A stretch of 64,000 bases of DNA from Pseudomonas paeninsulae. Lineage in GTDB: Bacteria > Pseudomonadota > Gammaproteobacteria > Pseudomonadales > Pseudomonadaceae. Made by a program: the position numbers and the translations under genes. The DNA is taken from positions 4,576,501-4,640,500 of the forward strand of contig NZ_CP141799.1 in the NCBI RefSeq assembly GCF_035621475.1. Direction: 5' to 3'. Positions 11,567-22,500 of the stretch are shown one piece after another. Under the pieces are notes generated by a model. The model saw nothing but the letters and a program-made list of their open reading frames with translations. It had not been told where the DNA came from and did no database searches. Each line of letters starts with the position of its first letter. The stretch's first letter is position 1.

Positions 11567-12103
11567 ATGTCGCTCAAGCACGCCATCCTCATCCTCCTGG
11601 AAAGTGAACCCGGCAGCGGCTACGACCTGCTCAAGCGCTTCAAGGATGGCCTCGGCTATTTTTGGAATGCCAAGCACCAGCAGGTCTACCTGGAACTGAA
11701 AAAGCTCAACGAGGCCGGCTGGCTGGAATTTGAAGCGCAGACGCAGGAAACCCGCCCGGACAAGAAGGTCTACCGCCTGACACCGGCCGGCCACACAGAA
11801 TTACTGCGCTGGCTCGCCGAGCCGGTGCAGCCCAACAAGATCAACGATGCGTTGCTGGTAAAGCTGTACGCGGGCGCCCATACCACGGAGGACAACCTGC
11901 GCGAGGAAATGCACCGGCACGTGGCAGTGCACCGCAAGACATTGGACAGCCTGCTGGACATCGAGCGTGAGTATCTCGCCCAGCCGCAAGACCGCCGCGC
12001 CGCTCTGCGCCTGCCCTACCTGACCCTGCGCCGCGGCATACTCGGCGAACAGTCCTGGCTGGACTGGGCCGCGGAAGTCGAGCTGGAACTGGCTCGCGCA
12101 TAA
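11567..12103 (+). CDS. PadR family transcriptional regulator
   Basis: 178 residues, the usual length of the long PadR subgroup. The N-terminal winged helix reads MSLKHAILILLESEPGSGYD with GLGYFWNAKHQQVYLELKKLNEAGWL, characteristic of PadR. The C-terminal half is the helical Vir_act_alpha_C-type dimerisation domain (DALLVKLYAG onwards). PadR proteins usually repress and are released by small, often phenolic or lipophilic, ligands. The divergent flavoenzyme and the paired palindromes identify the likely target. Confidence 0.92.
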   Translation: MSLKHAILILLESEPGSGYDLLKRFKDGLGYFWNAKHQQVYLELKKLNEAGWLEFEAQTQETRPDKKVYRLTPAGHTELLRWLAEPVQPNKINDALLVKLYAGAHTTEDNLREEMHRHVAVHRKTLDSLLDIEREYLAQPQDRRAALRLPYLTLRRGILGEQSWLDWAAEVELELARA

Positions 12104-12165
12104 CGCGACAGCCCACCCCGGCATAGCGATCAAATGTGCAGGGGTTGAGCCCAACACGACCCCAT

Positions 12166-13011
12166 CTAGGGGGCCTTTTCCTCGATCAGCCAATCCATCC
12201 GCCAGCCGGCCTGGCTTTGCCCGAGCAAAGTGGTCAGCCAGGGCAGGATCTGCTTGAGTTCGTCCTCCAGGCCCCAGGGCGGATTGCTGATCACCAGGCC
12301 GGAACCGTTCAGGCGTTGCGCGTCATCGGCGGGGTGCACATAGAGTTCGATGCGCAGCAGCGTGGGCGCATTGCTCTTTCCCAGGTCGCGGTAGAAGCGT
12401 CTGAGCTGGCCCAGCTCCTTGATCGGGTACCAGATCGCCACCACCGCCTGGCGCATCCGGCCAATGGCTTCGTTCAACGCCTGCACGCAGCGCTCCGGCT
12501 CATCGGCCTGCTCGAAGGGCGGATCGATCAGCAGCAGCACGCGCTTTTCGCGGGTCGGCAGCAAGGCCCGCGGCACATGCCAGCCTTCACCCAGGTGCAC
12601 GGCAACACGGCGGTCACCGGCCATATTTTCCTTGAGCAGGCGACCGTCTTCCGGGTGTTTCTCGTTGAGGTGCAGACGATCCTGTTCGCGCGTCAGCATG
12701 CGCGCCAGCTCCGGCGAGCCGGGGTAATGTCGCAGCACGCCGCCGGGGTTCATGGCGCGAATCACTTCCAGGTAATCGACCAGTTGATCCGGTACATCCT
12801 CGGCCTGCCACAGCCGGGCGATGCCCTGCAGCCATTCGCCGGTGCGGCTGGCCTGGTCCCCCGCGAGGTCGTAGAGCCCCACGCCTGCGTGGCTGTCGAG
12901 GTAGGCGAAGGGCGCCTCCTTGCGTGACAGCAAGGCGATCAGGCGACTCAAGATAACGTGTTTCAACACATCGGCATGGTTGCCGGCATGGAAGGCGTGG
13001 CGGTAGTTCAT
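12166..13011 (-). CDS. rlmJ: 23S rRNA (adenine(2030)-N6)-methyltransferase
   Basis: 281 residues beginning MNYRHAFHAGNHADVLKHVI, the family signature. The SAM-binding LDSHAGVGLYD lies at about 38-48, and the catalytic NPPWGLEDEL is near the C-terminus. It methylates A2030 of 23S rRNA. It appears monocistronic and converges on the PadR gene with a 62-bp gap. Confidence 0.95.
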   Translation of the reverse strand: MNYRHAFHAGNHADVLKHVILSRLIALLSRKEAPFAYLDSHAGVGLYDLAGDQASRTGEWLQGIARLWQAEDVPDQLVDYLEVIRAMNPGGVLRHYPGSPELARMLTREQDRLHLNEKHPEDGRLLKENMAGDRRVAVHLGEGWHVPRALLPTREKRVLLLIDPPFEQADEPERCVQALNEAIGRMRQAVVAIWYPIKELGQLRRFYRDLGKSNAPTLLRIELYVHPADDAQRLNGSGLVISNPPWGLEDELKQILPWLTTLLGQSQAGWRMDWLIEEKAP

Positions 13012-13076
13012 GGTGGCGGGGCTCCTCAGGCCGCACAGCTTAACAGGTGCCCTGACTTGGCGTGCTAGCGGATCGA

Positions 13077-13208
13077 TTACCCCAGTGGCGCCCGCAACAA
13101 CTCGAGCAGGCGCTCCAGGGCGGCATGTTCGACGGCATCACGACGACGCATCAGCAGGGTCGACGCTGCCTCGGCTTGATTAAAAGCGAACAACAGACGC
13201 AGTACTCT
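13077..13208 (-). pseudogene. Possible C-terminal remnant of a transcriptional regulator
   Basis: On the minus strand an open stretch of 43 codons ends at TAA (13079-13077). It reads RLLFAFNQAEAASTLLMRRR and continues to ALERLLELLRAPLG. Composition and ending look like the last part of a LysR-type regulator, but it is closed upstream by a TGA at 13211-13209 and has no start. It sits just upstream of, and opposite to, the MFS gene, where a divergent regulator would be expected. The identification is weak. The rest of the 13012-13268 gap shows nothing else. Confidence 0.3.
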
Positions 13209-13268
13209 TCACTGGCAGTATTGATTCGGCAACCGTTAAGGTAGCCGGATTATCCGAAGAGCATCTTT

Positions 13269-14462
13269 ATGCAGCAGGCATCGCCCCGCCAAATCTTTCT
13301 CGCCCTGTTCGCTGGCAGCGCTGCCCTGGTGGTGGTGCATGCCCTGGGGCGCTTCGCCTTCACCCCGCTCCTGCCACACTTGCTCGGCGACCAGCTGTTC
13401 AGCCTGGAACAGGGCGCGCACCTGGCTAGCTGGAACTACCTCGGCTACCTGCTCGGCGCACTATTGGCCCTGACCCTGTACACGCCATCACGCCTGCGTC
13501 TGGCGCTGCCGCTGGCCCTGCTGCTGAATGCCCTGCTGACTCTGGCGCAAGGTTTCTGCGACGACTATCTACCGCTGCTGGGGTTACGCCTGGCCAATGG
13601 CATCAGTAACGGTGTGGTCTTCGTGCTGGCTCCGGCCCTCGTGCTGGAGTGGCTGGCCCAACGCCAACGCGCCAGCCTCAGCGGCCTGGTCTACCTCGGC
13701 TTCGCCGCCGGGCTGATGCTGGCCGGCTGGCTGGCCGACGCGCCCGCCAGCTGGCTGCACGGCCCCGAACGCTGGTGGCCGGTAGCCGCCTTTGCCCTGC
13801 CACTGGCTCTGCTCAGCGCCTGGTTGCTCAGTCGCCTGCATCTGCAGCAGCGTCAAGGCGGGGGCGTCGTAACCCGCAGCCGCTTGTTCGATCGCGCCAG
13901 CACGCCGTTGTTTCTGGCCTACGCCGGCGCCGGCCTGGGCTACATCCTGCCAATGACGTTCTTGCCAACCCTGGCGCAGGAACAATTACCCGCCGGCCAT
14001 GCCCTGATCAGCGGTGCCTGGCAATGGAGCGCCCTGGCCTGCCTGCTCTCTATCCCTCTGTGGAATGCCCTCGGCGTTCGCGTCGGCGACCGTCATGCCT
14101 TGCTTGCCACCTATCTGCTGCAATCCCTGGGCTGCGCCGCTCCCCTGCTGTACCCAGGCGCCGCCGGCGTACTGCTCTGCGCGCTGCTGGTGGGCGGCAC
14201 GTTTATGGGTAGCGTACTGCTGACCCAGCGCCTGGCGCGCACCCTACAACCGCATCAGGGGCCACGTCTGTCGGCCGCGCTGATTGCCCTGTACGGCGGT
14301 GCGCAACTAGCCGGCCCCTGGCTGGCCGGGGTATGGCTGGGCGCAGGCGGCAGCCTCACACAAAGCTTCGCACTGGGCGTCGCCGCGCTGTTATGGGCGC
14401 TCGTCTGGACCTGGCAAACCCCAGCCTGTACTCACCCGGCATCAGGAATCCCGCACCCATGA
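13269..14462 (+). CDS. MFS transporter, YbfB/YjiJ family
   Basis: 397 residues with about twelve hydrophobic segments and short loops, the size of a standard MFS protein. The N-terminal VVHALGRFAFTPLLPHLL and the absence of a long cytoplasmic loop fit the YbfB/YjiJ group. Inner membrane; substrate unknown. Its TGA overlaps the ATG of the next gene (ATGA at 14459-14462), so it is translationally coupled to the nitronate monooxygenase. Confidence 0.85.
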   Translation: MQQASPRQIFLALFAGSAALVVVHALGRFAFTPLLPHLLGDQLFSLEQGAHLASWNYLGYLLGALLALTLYTPSRLRLALPLALLLNALLTLAQGFCDDYLPLLGLRLANGISNGVVFVLAPALVLEWLAQRQRASLSGLVYLGFAAGLMLAGWLADAPASWLHGPERWWPVAAFALPLALLSAWLLSRLHLQQRQGGGVVTRSRLFDRASTPLFLAYAGAGLGYILPMTFLPTLAQEQLPAGHALISGAWQWSALACLLSIPLWNALGVRVGDRHALLATYLLQSLGCAAPLLYPGAAGVLLCALLVGGTFMGSVLLTQRLARTLQPHQGPRLSAALIALYGGAQLAGPWLAGVWLGAGGSLTQSFALGVAALLWALVWTWQTPACTHPASGIPHP

Positions 14463-15505
14463 CCCTGCAATCGCTGTTCGACTGTCAATGGCCAATCATC
14501 CAGGCGCCCATGGCCGGCGCGCAAAACCACAAGCTCGCCGCTGCGGTGTGCAATGCCGGCGGTCTGGGATCGCTGCCCTGCGCCATGCTCGACGCCAGCG
14601 GCTTGCGCGCTGAACTGGCAGCCCTCAAGGCCAAGACCGCCCAGCCGTTCAACCTGAACTTCTTCTGCCATACCCCGGCAGCCGCCGAGCCGCAGCAGGA
14701 AGCTGCCTGGCGCAACAGCCTCGCACCCTATTACCACGAGTTAGGCGTCGATCCGGCCAGCATCAGCGCTGGCGCCGGCCGACAGCCGTTCAGTGATGAG
14801 ATGGCCAAGGTAGTCGAAGAATGCCGCCCGGCGGTGGTGAGCTTCCATTTCGGTCTGCCCTGCGCCGAATTGCTGGCCCGCGTCAAAGCCTGCGGGGCGA
14901 AGGTGCTCAGTTCAGCGACCACGGTCGAGGAAGCGCTCTGGCTACAGGAACATGGCGTCGATGCGATCATCGCCCAGGGCCTGGAAGCCGGCGGCCATCG
15001 CGGCCACTTCCTCGATATGGACCTGAGTCGCCAGTGCGGCACCTTCACCCTGCTGCCGCAGATCGTTGCGGCGGTGCGACTGCCGGTGATTGCCGCGGGC
15101 GGCATTGCCGATGCCCAAGGCGTGCGCGCGGCCATGGCCCTGGGCGCGGCCGGGGTGCAGATCGGCACGGCCTACCTCTGTTGCCCGGAAGCGACCACCA
15201 GCGCCGTGCACCGCAGCGCACTGCGCAGTCCGCAGGCGCGGCATACCGCCCTGACCAACCTGTTCAGCGGCCGCCCGGCGCGGGGCATCGTCAACCGGCT
15301 AATCCGTGAGCAGGGGCCGATCAGTCCCGTGGCCCCGGGCTTTCCCTTGGCCACTGCCGCCATCGCACCCTTGCGCGCCAAGGCGGAAAGCCAGGGCAGC
15401 GGCGATTTCTCGCCACTCTGGGCCGGGCAGAATGCCAGCGGCTGCAAGAACATTGGCGCAGCCGAACTGACCGCAGAACTGGCTAAAGGCTTTGTGGCTC
15501 GGTAG
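14459..15505 (+). CDS. Nitronate monooxygenase family FMN enzyme
   Basis: 348 residues from the ATG at 14459, which overlaps the MFS stop. A TIM-barrel FMN enzyme: QAPMAGAQNHKLAAAVCNAGG near the N-terminus, HFGLP in the middle, QGLEAGGHRGHF with the conserved catalytic-type histidine, and the phosphate-binding VIAAGGIAD and GAAGVQIGTAYL. The family oxidises propionate 3-nitronate or alkyl nitronates. Pairing with an MFS gene suggests joint detoxification or export, which is inference. Confidence 0.9.
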   Translation: MTLQSLFDCQWPIIQAPMAGAQNHKLAAAVCNAGGLGSLPCAMLDASGLRAELAALKAKTAQPFNLNFFCHTPAAAEPQQEAAWRNSLAPYYHELGVDPASISAGAGRQPFSDEMAKVVEECRPAVVSFHFGLPCAELLARVKACGAKVLSSATTVEEALWLQEHGVDAIIAQGLEAGGHRGHFLDMDLSRQCGTFTLLPQIVAAVRLPVIAAGGIADAQGVRAAMALGAAGVQIGTAYLCCPEATTSAVHRSALRSPQARHTALTNLFSGRPARGIVNRLIREQGPISPVAPGFPLATAAIAPLRAKAESQGSGDFSPLWAGQNASGCKNIGAAELTAELAKGFVAR

Positions 15506-15626
15506 CCCGTGGCTTTATGGAGGCGCTGCAACCCGGCCCTACAGCCCGCTATCACGCTGATTGATAGTGCTGGGAGCAGCGCTCGCGGCTGCTTAGACTC
15601 GGCAGATTGCAACCGGAGGTATAAGC

Positions 15627-17444
15627 ATGTCCGAGTCCCTGCTCAGTTCCCGTAACCTGGCCTTCGAGCTGTACGAAGTGCTGGACGCCGAAGGCCTGAC
15701 CCAGCGCGAGCGCTTCGCCGAGCACAGCCGCGAGACCTTCGATGCGGCCATCGACACCGCGCGCAGCATCGCCGAAAACCTGTTCGCCCCGCACAACCGC
15801 AAGAGCGACGAGCACGAGCCCGAGTACGTCGACGGCGCCGCGGTGCTGATCCCCGAGGTCAAGCCGGCGGTCGACGCCTTCCTCGAGGCCGGCTTCCTCA
15901 ACGCCACAAGAGACTTCGAAACTGGCGGTATGCAGTTGCCCAACCTGCTGTCGCAGGCCTGCTTCGCCCACTTCCAGTCGGCCAACGCGGCGACCACCTC
16001 CTATCCGTTCCTGACCATGGGCGCGGCCAACCTGATCGAGACTTTCGGCAGCACCGAGCAGAAACAGCGCTTCCTGCAGCCGATGATCGACGGCCGCTTC
16101 TTCGGCACCATGGCCCTGACCGAACCGCATGCCGGCTCCTCGCTATCGGATCTGCGTACCCGCGCCGAACCGGCCGGCGACGGCACTTACCGGCTCAAGG
16201 GCAACAAGATTTTTATCTCTGGCGGCGATCACCCATTGAGCGAGAACATCGTGCATATGGTGCTGGCCAAGCTGCCGGACGCACCGCCCGGGGTGAAGGG
16301 CATCAGCCTGTTTATCGTGCCCAAGTTCCTGGTCGGCGACGACGGCTCGCTGGGGCCGCGCAACGACGTGGTGCTGGCCGGGCTGTTCCACAAGATGGGC
16401 TGGCGCGGCACCACCTCCACCGCACTGAACTTTGGTGATAACGGTGGGGGCGATAACGGCGGCTGCGTCGGCTATTTGGTGGGCAAGCCGCACCAGGGCC
16501 TGAGCTATATGTTCCAGATGATGAACGAGGCGCGCATCGGCGTCGGCATGGGCGCGGTGATGCTCGGCTACGCCGGTTACCTGTATTCGCTGGACTACGC
16601 CCGCCAGCGTCCGCAAGGCCGCCTGCCGGATGGCAAGGACCCGACCTCGAGCCAAGTGGCGATCATCGAGCATGCCGACGTGCGGCGCATGCTGCTGACC
16701 CAGAAGGCTTACGTCGAAGGCGCCTTCGACCTCGGCCTGTATGCCGCGCGACTGTTCGACGACACCCAGACCCTGGAAACCGCAGAACAGCGGCGCATTG
16801 CCCTGGAGTTACTGGACCTGCTCACCCCCATCGTCAAATCCTGGCCCTCGGAGTTCTGCCTCAAGGCCAACGAGCTGGCGATCCAGATCCTCGGCGGCCA
16901 CGGCTACACCCGCGATTACCCGGTGGAACAGTACTACCGCGACAACCGCCTCAACCCGATCCACGAAGGCACCCACGGCATTCAGTCGCTGGATCTGCTC
17001 GGGCGCAAGGTGTCGATGAACGGCGGCGCGGCGCTCAAGCAACTGGTCAAGCTGATCCAGGCCTGCTGCCAACGCGCCAGCGCATATGAGTCACTGAACG
17101 CCCTGCGCCAGCCCCTGGAGCAACTGCTGGCGCGTCTGTCGGCGGTGACCCTGGCCCTGCTCGGCGATTTGATCAGCGGCAAGGTCAATGAAGGCCTGGC
17201 CAACTCGGCGCTGTACCTGAACGTCTTCGGCCATATGGTGATTGGCTGGCGCTGGCTGGAACAGGCGATCAAGGCCGAACAGGGTCTGGCGGCCGGCAAC
17301 CCAGTCGACCGCGACTTCTATCGAGGCAAGCTGCAGGCCGCGCGTTACTTCCTCACCTGGGAAGTGCCGAGCTGCCAGCACAACCTGGCCATCCTCGAAG
17401 CGCGCGACGATACCTGCCTGGGCATGCAGGACAGCTGGTTCTAA
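15627..17444 (+). CDS. Acyl-CoA dehydrogenase, long form with C-terminal extension
   Basis: 605 residues, about 200 longer than classical acyl-CoA dehydrogenases because of a C-terminal extension of the kind found in the FadE-like group of pseudomonads. Flavin contacts appear in TMALTEPHAGSSLSDLRTRA, and the C-terminal catalytic core has ILGGHGYTRDYPVEQYYRD followed by HEGTHGIQSLDLLGRK. It introduces an alpha,beta double bond in acyl-CoAs. It is preceded by a 121-bp gap and followed by a palindromic region; it appears monocistronic. Chain-length preference cannot be read from the sequence. Confidence 0.93.
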   Translation: MSESLLSSRNLAFELYEVLDAEGLTQRERFAEHSRETFDAAIDTARSIAENLFAPHNRKSDEHEPEYVDGAAVLIPEVKPAVDAFLEAGFLNATRDFETGGMQLPNLLSQACFAHFQSANAATTSYPFLTMGAANLIETFGSTEQKQRFLQPMIDGRFFGTMALTEPHAGSSLSDLRTRAEPAGDGTYRLKGNKIFISGGDHPLSENIVHMVLAKLPDAPPGVKGISLFIVPKFLVGDDGSLGPRNDVVLAGLFHKMGWRGTTSTALNFGDNGGGDNGGCVGYLVGKPHQGLSYMFQMMNEARIGVGMGAVMLGYAGYLYSLDYARQRPQGRLPDGKDPTSSQVAIIEHADVRRMLLTQKAYVEGAFDLGLYAARLFDDTQTLETAEQRRIALELLDLLTPIVKSWPSEFCLKANELAIQILGGHGYTRDYPVEQYYRDNRLNPIHEGTHGIQSLDLLGRKVSMNGGAALKQLVKLIQACCQRASAYESLNALRQPLEQLLARLSAVTLALLGDLISGKVNEGLANSALYLNVFGHMVIGWRWLEQAIKAEQGLAAGNPVDRDFYRGKLQAARYFLTWEVPSCQHNLAILEARDDTCLGMQDSWF

Positions 17445-17465
17445 GGCTGACAGCGCGACCGGCGC

Positions 17466-17625
17466 AGGGTGGGTTAGGCGCCTGCCTCGGTCGCCCATTG
17501 CATTCCACTCGCAATGGCGGCGTAACCCACCATTGCCGCCGACCGGGCTAACGCCTGGTGGGTTACGCGGCGCTCGACCTGCGAGGCAAAACGCCCCCCT
17601 TCCACCCGCGCCGCTAACCCACCCT
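17466..17625. repeat. Nested inverted repeats (REP-like) downstream of the acyl-CoA dehydrogenase
   Basis: The 327-bp gap 17445-17771 holds two nested palindromes. The outer arms are AGGGTGGGTTAGGCG (17466-17480) and CGCTAACCCACCCT (17612-17625). The inner arms GCGTAACCCACCA (17520-17532) and TGGTGGGTTACGC (17556-17568) match perfectly over 13 bp. All four arms share the GGTGGGTTA core, as in dispersed bacterial repeats. A GC-rich CCCCCATTTGATGAGCGGGGGGTTTTC near 17662-17687 also looks like a terminator. No gene is seen in this gap. Confidence 0.65.
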
Positions 17626-17771
17626 AGGCACTCAAACACAGCAAACCACCAGCGGACGCCCCCATTTGATGAGCGGGGGGTTTTCTTGACAGTGAGACGA
17701 AGACGCAGGTTAGAATCGCTGGCACGCACCATGCATATCGATGCAGTCGCCTTCCGACCCGGAGTACCTCC

Positions 17772-19517
17772 TTGGACGCCAGCACCATCAATAATCTGTT
17801 CTTGATCGGTGCATTGCTGGTGGCCTTGAGCATTCTGGTCAGCGCCTTTGGCGCGCGCTTCGGCATTCCCATCCTGGTGATTTTCCTCGCGGTCGGCATG
17901 CTCGCTGGCGTTGATGGCCCAGGCGGGATCCTCTTCGAAAACTACCCACTGGCCTATCTGGTGGGCAACCTGGCCTTGGCGATCATCCTGCTCGATGGCG
18001 GCATGCGCACCCGCGTCTCCAGTTTCCGCGTAGCCCTGTGGCCCTCCTTGTCGCTGGCCACGGTGGGGGTGCTGATCACCGCCGGGCTGACCGGCATGGC
18101 CGCCGCCTGGCTGTTCAACCTGAGCTGGATGGAAGGCTTGCTGATCGGCGCCATCGTCGGTTCCACCGACGCCGCCGCGGTATTCAGCCTGCTCGGCGGG
18201 CGCGGCCTGAACGAGCGGGTCAGCGCTACCCTGGAAATCGAATCGGGCAGTAACGACCCGATGGCGGTGTTCCTCACCGTGACCCTGATCGCCATGCTTG
18301 CCAGCGGCCAGGATGGCTTGAGCTGGGCGCTGCCCCTGCAACTGCTGCAGCAATTCGGCATCGGCGCGCTGTTCGGCCTGGGCGGCGGCTGGCTGTTACT
18401 GAATCTGGTCAACCGCATGGAGCTGGCCAACGGCCTCTACCCCTTGCTGGTGGTCAGCGGCGGGCTGATCATTTTCGCCATCACCAATGTGGTGGGCGGC
18501 AGCGGCATTCTGGCCATCTACCTGTGTGGCCTGCTGCTCGGCTATCGGCCAATCCGCTCGCGTCACGGCATCCTGCACATGCTCGACGGCCTGGCCTGGT
18601 TGGCGCAGATCGGCATGTTCCTGGTACTCGGCCTGCTGGTCACGCCCCATGAACTGCTGCCGATTGCCCTGCCGGCGCTGGGCCTGGCCCTGTGGATGAT
18701 TCTGTTCGCCCGCCCCCTGTCGATTTTGATTGGCCTGCTGCCATTCAAAGGCTTCCATGACCGCGAGCGCGTCTTTATTGCCTGGGTTGGCTTGCGTGGC
18801 GCGGTGCCGATCATTCTCGCGGTGTTCCCCCTGATGGCTGGCCTGGAGAATGCCCAGCTGTTCTTCAACGTGGCCTTCTTCATCGTCCTGGTCTCCCTGC
18901 TGCTGCAGGGCACCAGCCTGCCCTGGGCCGCCAAGCTGTTGCGCGTCACCGTGCCGCCAGAGCCGGCACCGGTATCGCGCGCCGGTCTGGACGTGCACCC
19001 GACCAGCCAGTGGGAACTGTTCATCTACCGGCTGGGCGCGGAGAAGTGGTGCATCGGTGCCGCCCTGCGCGAACTGAAGATGCCCGAGGGCACCCGCATT
19101 GCCGCGTTGTTTCGCGGCAAGGAACTGCTCCACCCCTCTGGCAGCACCCGCCTCGAAGCCGGCGACTTGCTCTGCGTGGTTGGCCACGAACACGACCTGC
19201 CAGGCTTGGGCAAACTGTTCAGCCAGGCACCGAAGCGTGGCCAGGACCTGCGCTTCTTCGGCGACTTTGTCCTGGAAGGCGACGCCGAACTCGGCGCGGT
19301 TGCCGCGTTGTACGGCCTGAAACTGGCCGACATCAACGGCCAGCAAGCGCTAGGCCGCTTTATCGCCCAGCAGATCGGCGGCGAACCGGTGATCGGCGAT
19401 CAGGTCGAATGGCAGGGCCTGCTCTGGACAGTGGCGGCGATGGAGGGGAACAAGATCCGCAAAGTCGGCGTCAAATTCCCCGAAGGTAGCCGTCCAGGGC
19501 CAGGGCTGTTTCTCTGA
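17772..19517 (+). CDS. nhaP2: K+/H+ antiporter, CPA1 family (NhaP2/CvrA type)
   Basis: 581 residues. The first 390 or so form a CPA1 exchanger domain with about 12 membrane segments. The ion-binding [21 protein letters not shown] and [15 protein letters not shown] are typical of NhaP. The rest contains a TrkA-C regulatory domain ([20 protein letters not shown], ending [12 protein letters not shown]) and a CorC-like tail. It exports K+ from the cytoplasm. The start is TTG at 17772 with GGAG at 17761-17764; no better ATG precedes the first membrane helix. The order acyl-CoA dehydrogenase, antiporter, mscK is as in P. aeruginosa. Confidence 0.92.
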   Translation: MDASTINNLFLIGALLVALSILVSAFGARFGIPILVIFLAVGMLAGVDGPGGILFENYPLAYLVGNLALAIILLDGGMRTRVSSFRVALWPSLSLATVGVLITAGLTGMAAAWLFNLSWMEGLLIGAIVGSTDAAAVFSLLGGRGLNERVSATLEIESGSNDPMAVFLTVTLIAMLASGQDGLSWALPLQLLQQFGIGALFGLGGGWLLLNLVNRMELANGLYPLLVVSGGLIIFAITNVVGGSGILAIYLCGLLLGYRPIRSRHGILHMLDGLAWLAQIGMFLVLGLLVTPHELLPIALPALGLALWMILFARPLSILIGLLPFKGFHDRERVFIAWVGLRGAVPIILAVFPLMAGLENAQLFFNVAFFIVLVSLLLQGTSLPWAAKLLRVTVPPEPAPVSRAGLDVHPTSQWELFIYRLGAEKWCIGAALRELKMPEGTRIAALFRGKELLHPSGSTRLEAGDLLCVVGHEHDLPGLGKLFSQAPKRGQDLRFFGDFVLEGDAELGAVAALYGLKLADINGQQALGRFIAQQIGGEPVIGDQVEWQGLLWTVAAMEGNKIRKVGVKFPEGSRPGPGLFL

Positions 19518-19598
19518 CCGGCTGCTGCCAACCTGCTGCGCCGCACTTTTCAGCAGCCTGTTAGACTCAACCTCTTTTCCAGCAGCACGATCGCGACC

Positions 19599-22500
19599 AT
19601 GCCCTCTTTACGTCCCTATCTAGTCGTACTTCTGCTCGGGCTTTGCCTGAGTACGCCCTTGAGTCTCGCGGCCGAGTCGCCGAAAAGCGCCGATGTGCAG
19701 CGCAACCTGGAAAACCTGGCCGAGCGCAAAATGCCGGAAACCGAGCAGCTGGCGCTCAAGCAGACCCTGGAGAAGACCCTCGAGCTGCTCAATCAGCAAA
19801 CCTACAGCGAAAAACGCCTGGTCGATCTCAAACAGCAACTCGAGCAGGCGCCGCAACTGATCAATGAAGCGCAGCGCGAACTGACCCGCCTCAAAGCCAG
19901 CCAAGCCACCCCGGTTACCCCGCGCTATGCCGATACGGCTGTGCCGCAATTGGAGCAACTGCTCAGCGAGCGCAATGTTCAGTTGAACGACTGGCAGAAG
20001 CAGATCATCGACGCCAACAGTCTGATCATCACCGCGCAGACCCGTCCCGAACGGGCACAGGGGGAGATCAGCAGCAATCAGACGCGGATTCAGGAGATCA
20101 ACACTGCCCTGAAAAACGGTAAAGACGCCAACAAAGCACTGACTACCGAGCGCCGCGACCTGCTCAACGCGGAACTCGCCGCGCTCAATGCGCAGACCCA
20201 GCTGCGGCGCGAGGAACTGGCAGGTAACAGCCTGCTGCAGGACCTTGGCAGCAGCCAGCGCGACTTGCTCGATGAACGCATCAAGCGTCTGGAGCAGGAA
20301 CTGCTCGAGCTGCAATCGCTGGTCAACGAAAAACGCCGGGCACAGTCCGAGAAAACCGTCGCCGAACAATCGATCGAAGCGAAAAAAGCCGGCTCCGACA
20401 AGCTCCTGACCAGCGTCAGCACGCGCAACCTCAAGCTGTCCGACTACCTGTTACGCTCCACCGAACGCCTTAACCAGCTGACCCAGCAGAACCTGCAAAC
20501 CCGCCAGCAACTAGACGCGCTCAACCAGAGCGATCAAGCGCTGGACGAACAGATTGGTGTGCTGCAAGGCAGCCTGCTGCTGTCGAAGATCCTCTACCAG
20601 CAGAAGCAGGCCTTGCCCAAGCTGACGCTGGACAAAGGCCTGGCCGACGAAATTGCCGACATTCGCCTCTACCAGTTCGAACTGACCCAGCAGCGCGAGC
20701 AACTCAGCAACCCCGGCGACTATGTCGAGCAGCTGCTCGCCAAGCAGCCCGCCGAGAACGTCACCGCGGAATTGCGCGCGACCCTGTTTGAACTGATGAG
20801 CACCCGCCGCGAGCTGCTCAACCGTCTCAACCGTGAGCTCAATGCGCTGCTCAACGAATCGATCACCCTGCAACTCAACCAGAAACAGCTGCAAAGCACC
20901 GCCGGTGCCTTGCGCGCGACCCTGGATGAGCAGATGTTCTGGATCCCCAGCAACAAGCCCCTGGATCTCGATTGGTTCAAAAGCGTGCCACGCTTGCTGG
21001 AACGGCAGATTGCCGACCTGCCCTGGGGATCCAACCTGCGCGAACTGGGCGCCGGTTTGGTCGAGCGGCCGCTGTTGTTTCTGCCGCTGCTGTTGCTGAT
21101 CGGCCTCCTACTGTGGAAACGCAGCTACCTGTACCTCAAACTCAGCGAACTGCATCAGGACATTAGCCACTTCAAGCGCGACAGCCAGCTGCACACACCT
21201 TTGGCCGTTTTCCTCAACATGCTGCTGGCGCTACCCGGCACCCTGTTCCTGGCGCTGTGCGGTTTCGCCTTGCAGATGGACGCCCGCGGACAGAACGCCA
21301 ACCTCGGGGCGGCCATGTTCGAAATGGCCCAGGCCTGGCTGGTGTTCTACACCGTCTACCGGATCCTCGCCCCGGGTGGCGTGGCCGAACTGCATTTCCG
21401 CTGGCCACGAGCGCAGGTAAATTTCCTCCACAGACAGATTCGTTACCTGGGTCTGGTGGTACTGGCCCTGGCCGGCGTCGTCGCCGTTGCCGAACACCAA
21501 CCCGCCAGCCTGGCCGATGATGTCATCGGGATTGCCGTGGTGCTGGGCTGTTACTGCCTGATGGCCTGGATGCTGCACAAACTGCTGCTGAGTGGCCCGG
21601 CCCGCGAGCAAGCCTCGGCATTCCGGATATTCCTCGGCCTGCTGTTCAGCCTGCTGCCGCTGGCGCTGATCATCGCGGTGGGCTTCGGTTACTACTACAC
21701 CGCGCTGAAACTCAGCGACCGGCTGATCGACACGCTTTACCTGCTGATCATCTGGCTATTCGTCGAAGCGGCCTTCGTCCGTGGCCTCGGCGTCGCCGCC
21801 AGGCGTCTGGCCTACCAGCGCGCCACCGCCAAGCGCCTGGCGCAACAAGCCAGCGAAGGCGAAAGCGGCGACGTGGTGATCGAAGAACCAACCCTGGACA
21901 TCGAACAGGTCAACCAGCAGTCGCTACGGCTGATTCGCCTGGCCCTGCTGGGCATCTTCATTGCGGGACTGTACTGGGTCTGGGCCGACCTGATTTCAGT
22001 GTTCGCCTACATGGACAACATCAGTCTCTATGAATACAGCAGCGGCAGCGGCGAAAACGCCAGTCTGGTACCGATCAGCCTCAGCGACTTGCTCAGCGCG
22101 CTGATCATCGTCGGTATCACCGTGGCTCTGGCGCGCAACCTGCCCGGCCTGCTGGAAGTCCTGGTGCTGTCGCGCCTGCATTTGGCACAGGGCAGCGCCT
22201 ACGCCACCACCACCCTGCTGTCCTATGCGATTGTCGCCATCGGCTTCGTGGTCACCCTGTCGACCCTCGGGGTCAGCTGGGACAAGCTGCAATGGCTGGT
22301 GGCGGCGCTCTCAGTCGGGCTGGGTTTCGGCCTGCAGGAGATTTTCGCCAACTTTATTTCCGGCCTGATCATCCTGTTCGAACGCCCGGTACGCATCGGC
22401 GACGTGGTGACCATCGGCAATCTGTCGGGCACGGTCAGCAAGATCCGCATCCGCGCCACCACCATCACCGACTTCGACCGCAAGGAAATCATCGTACCGA

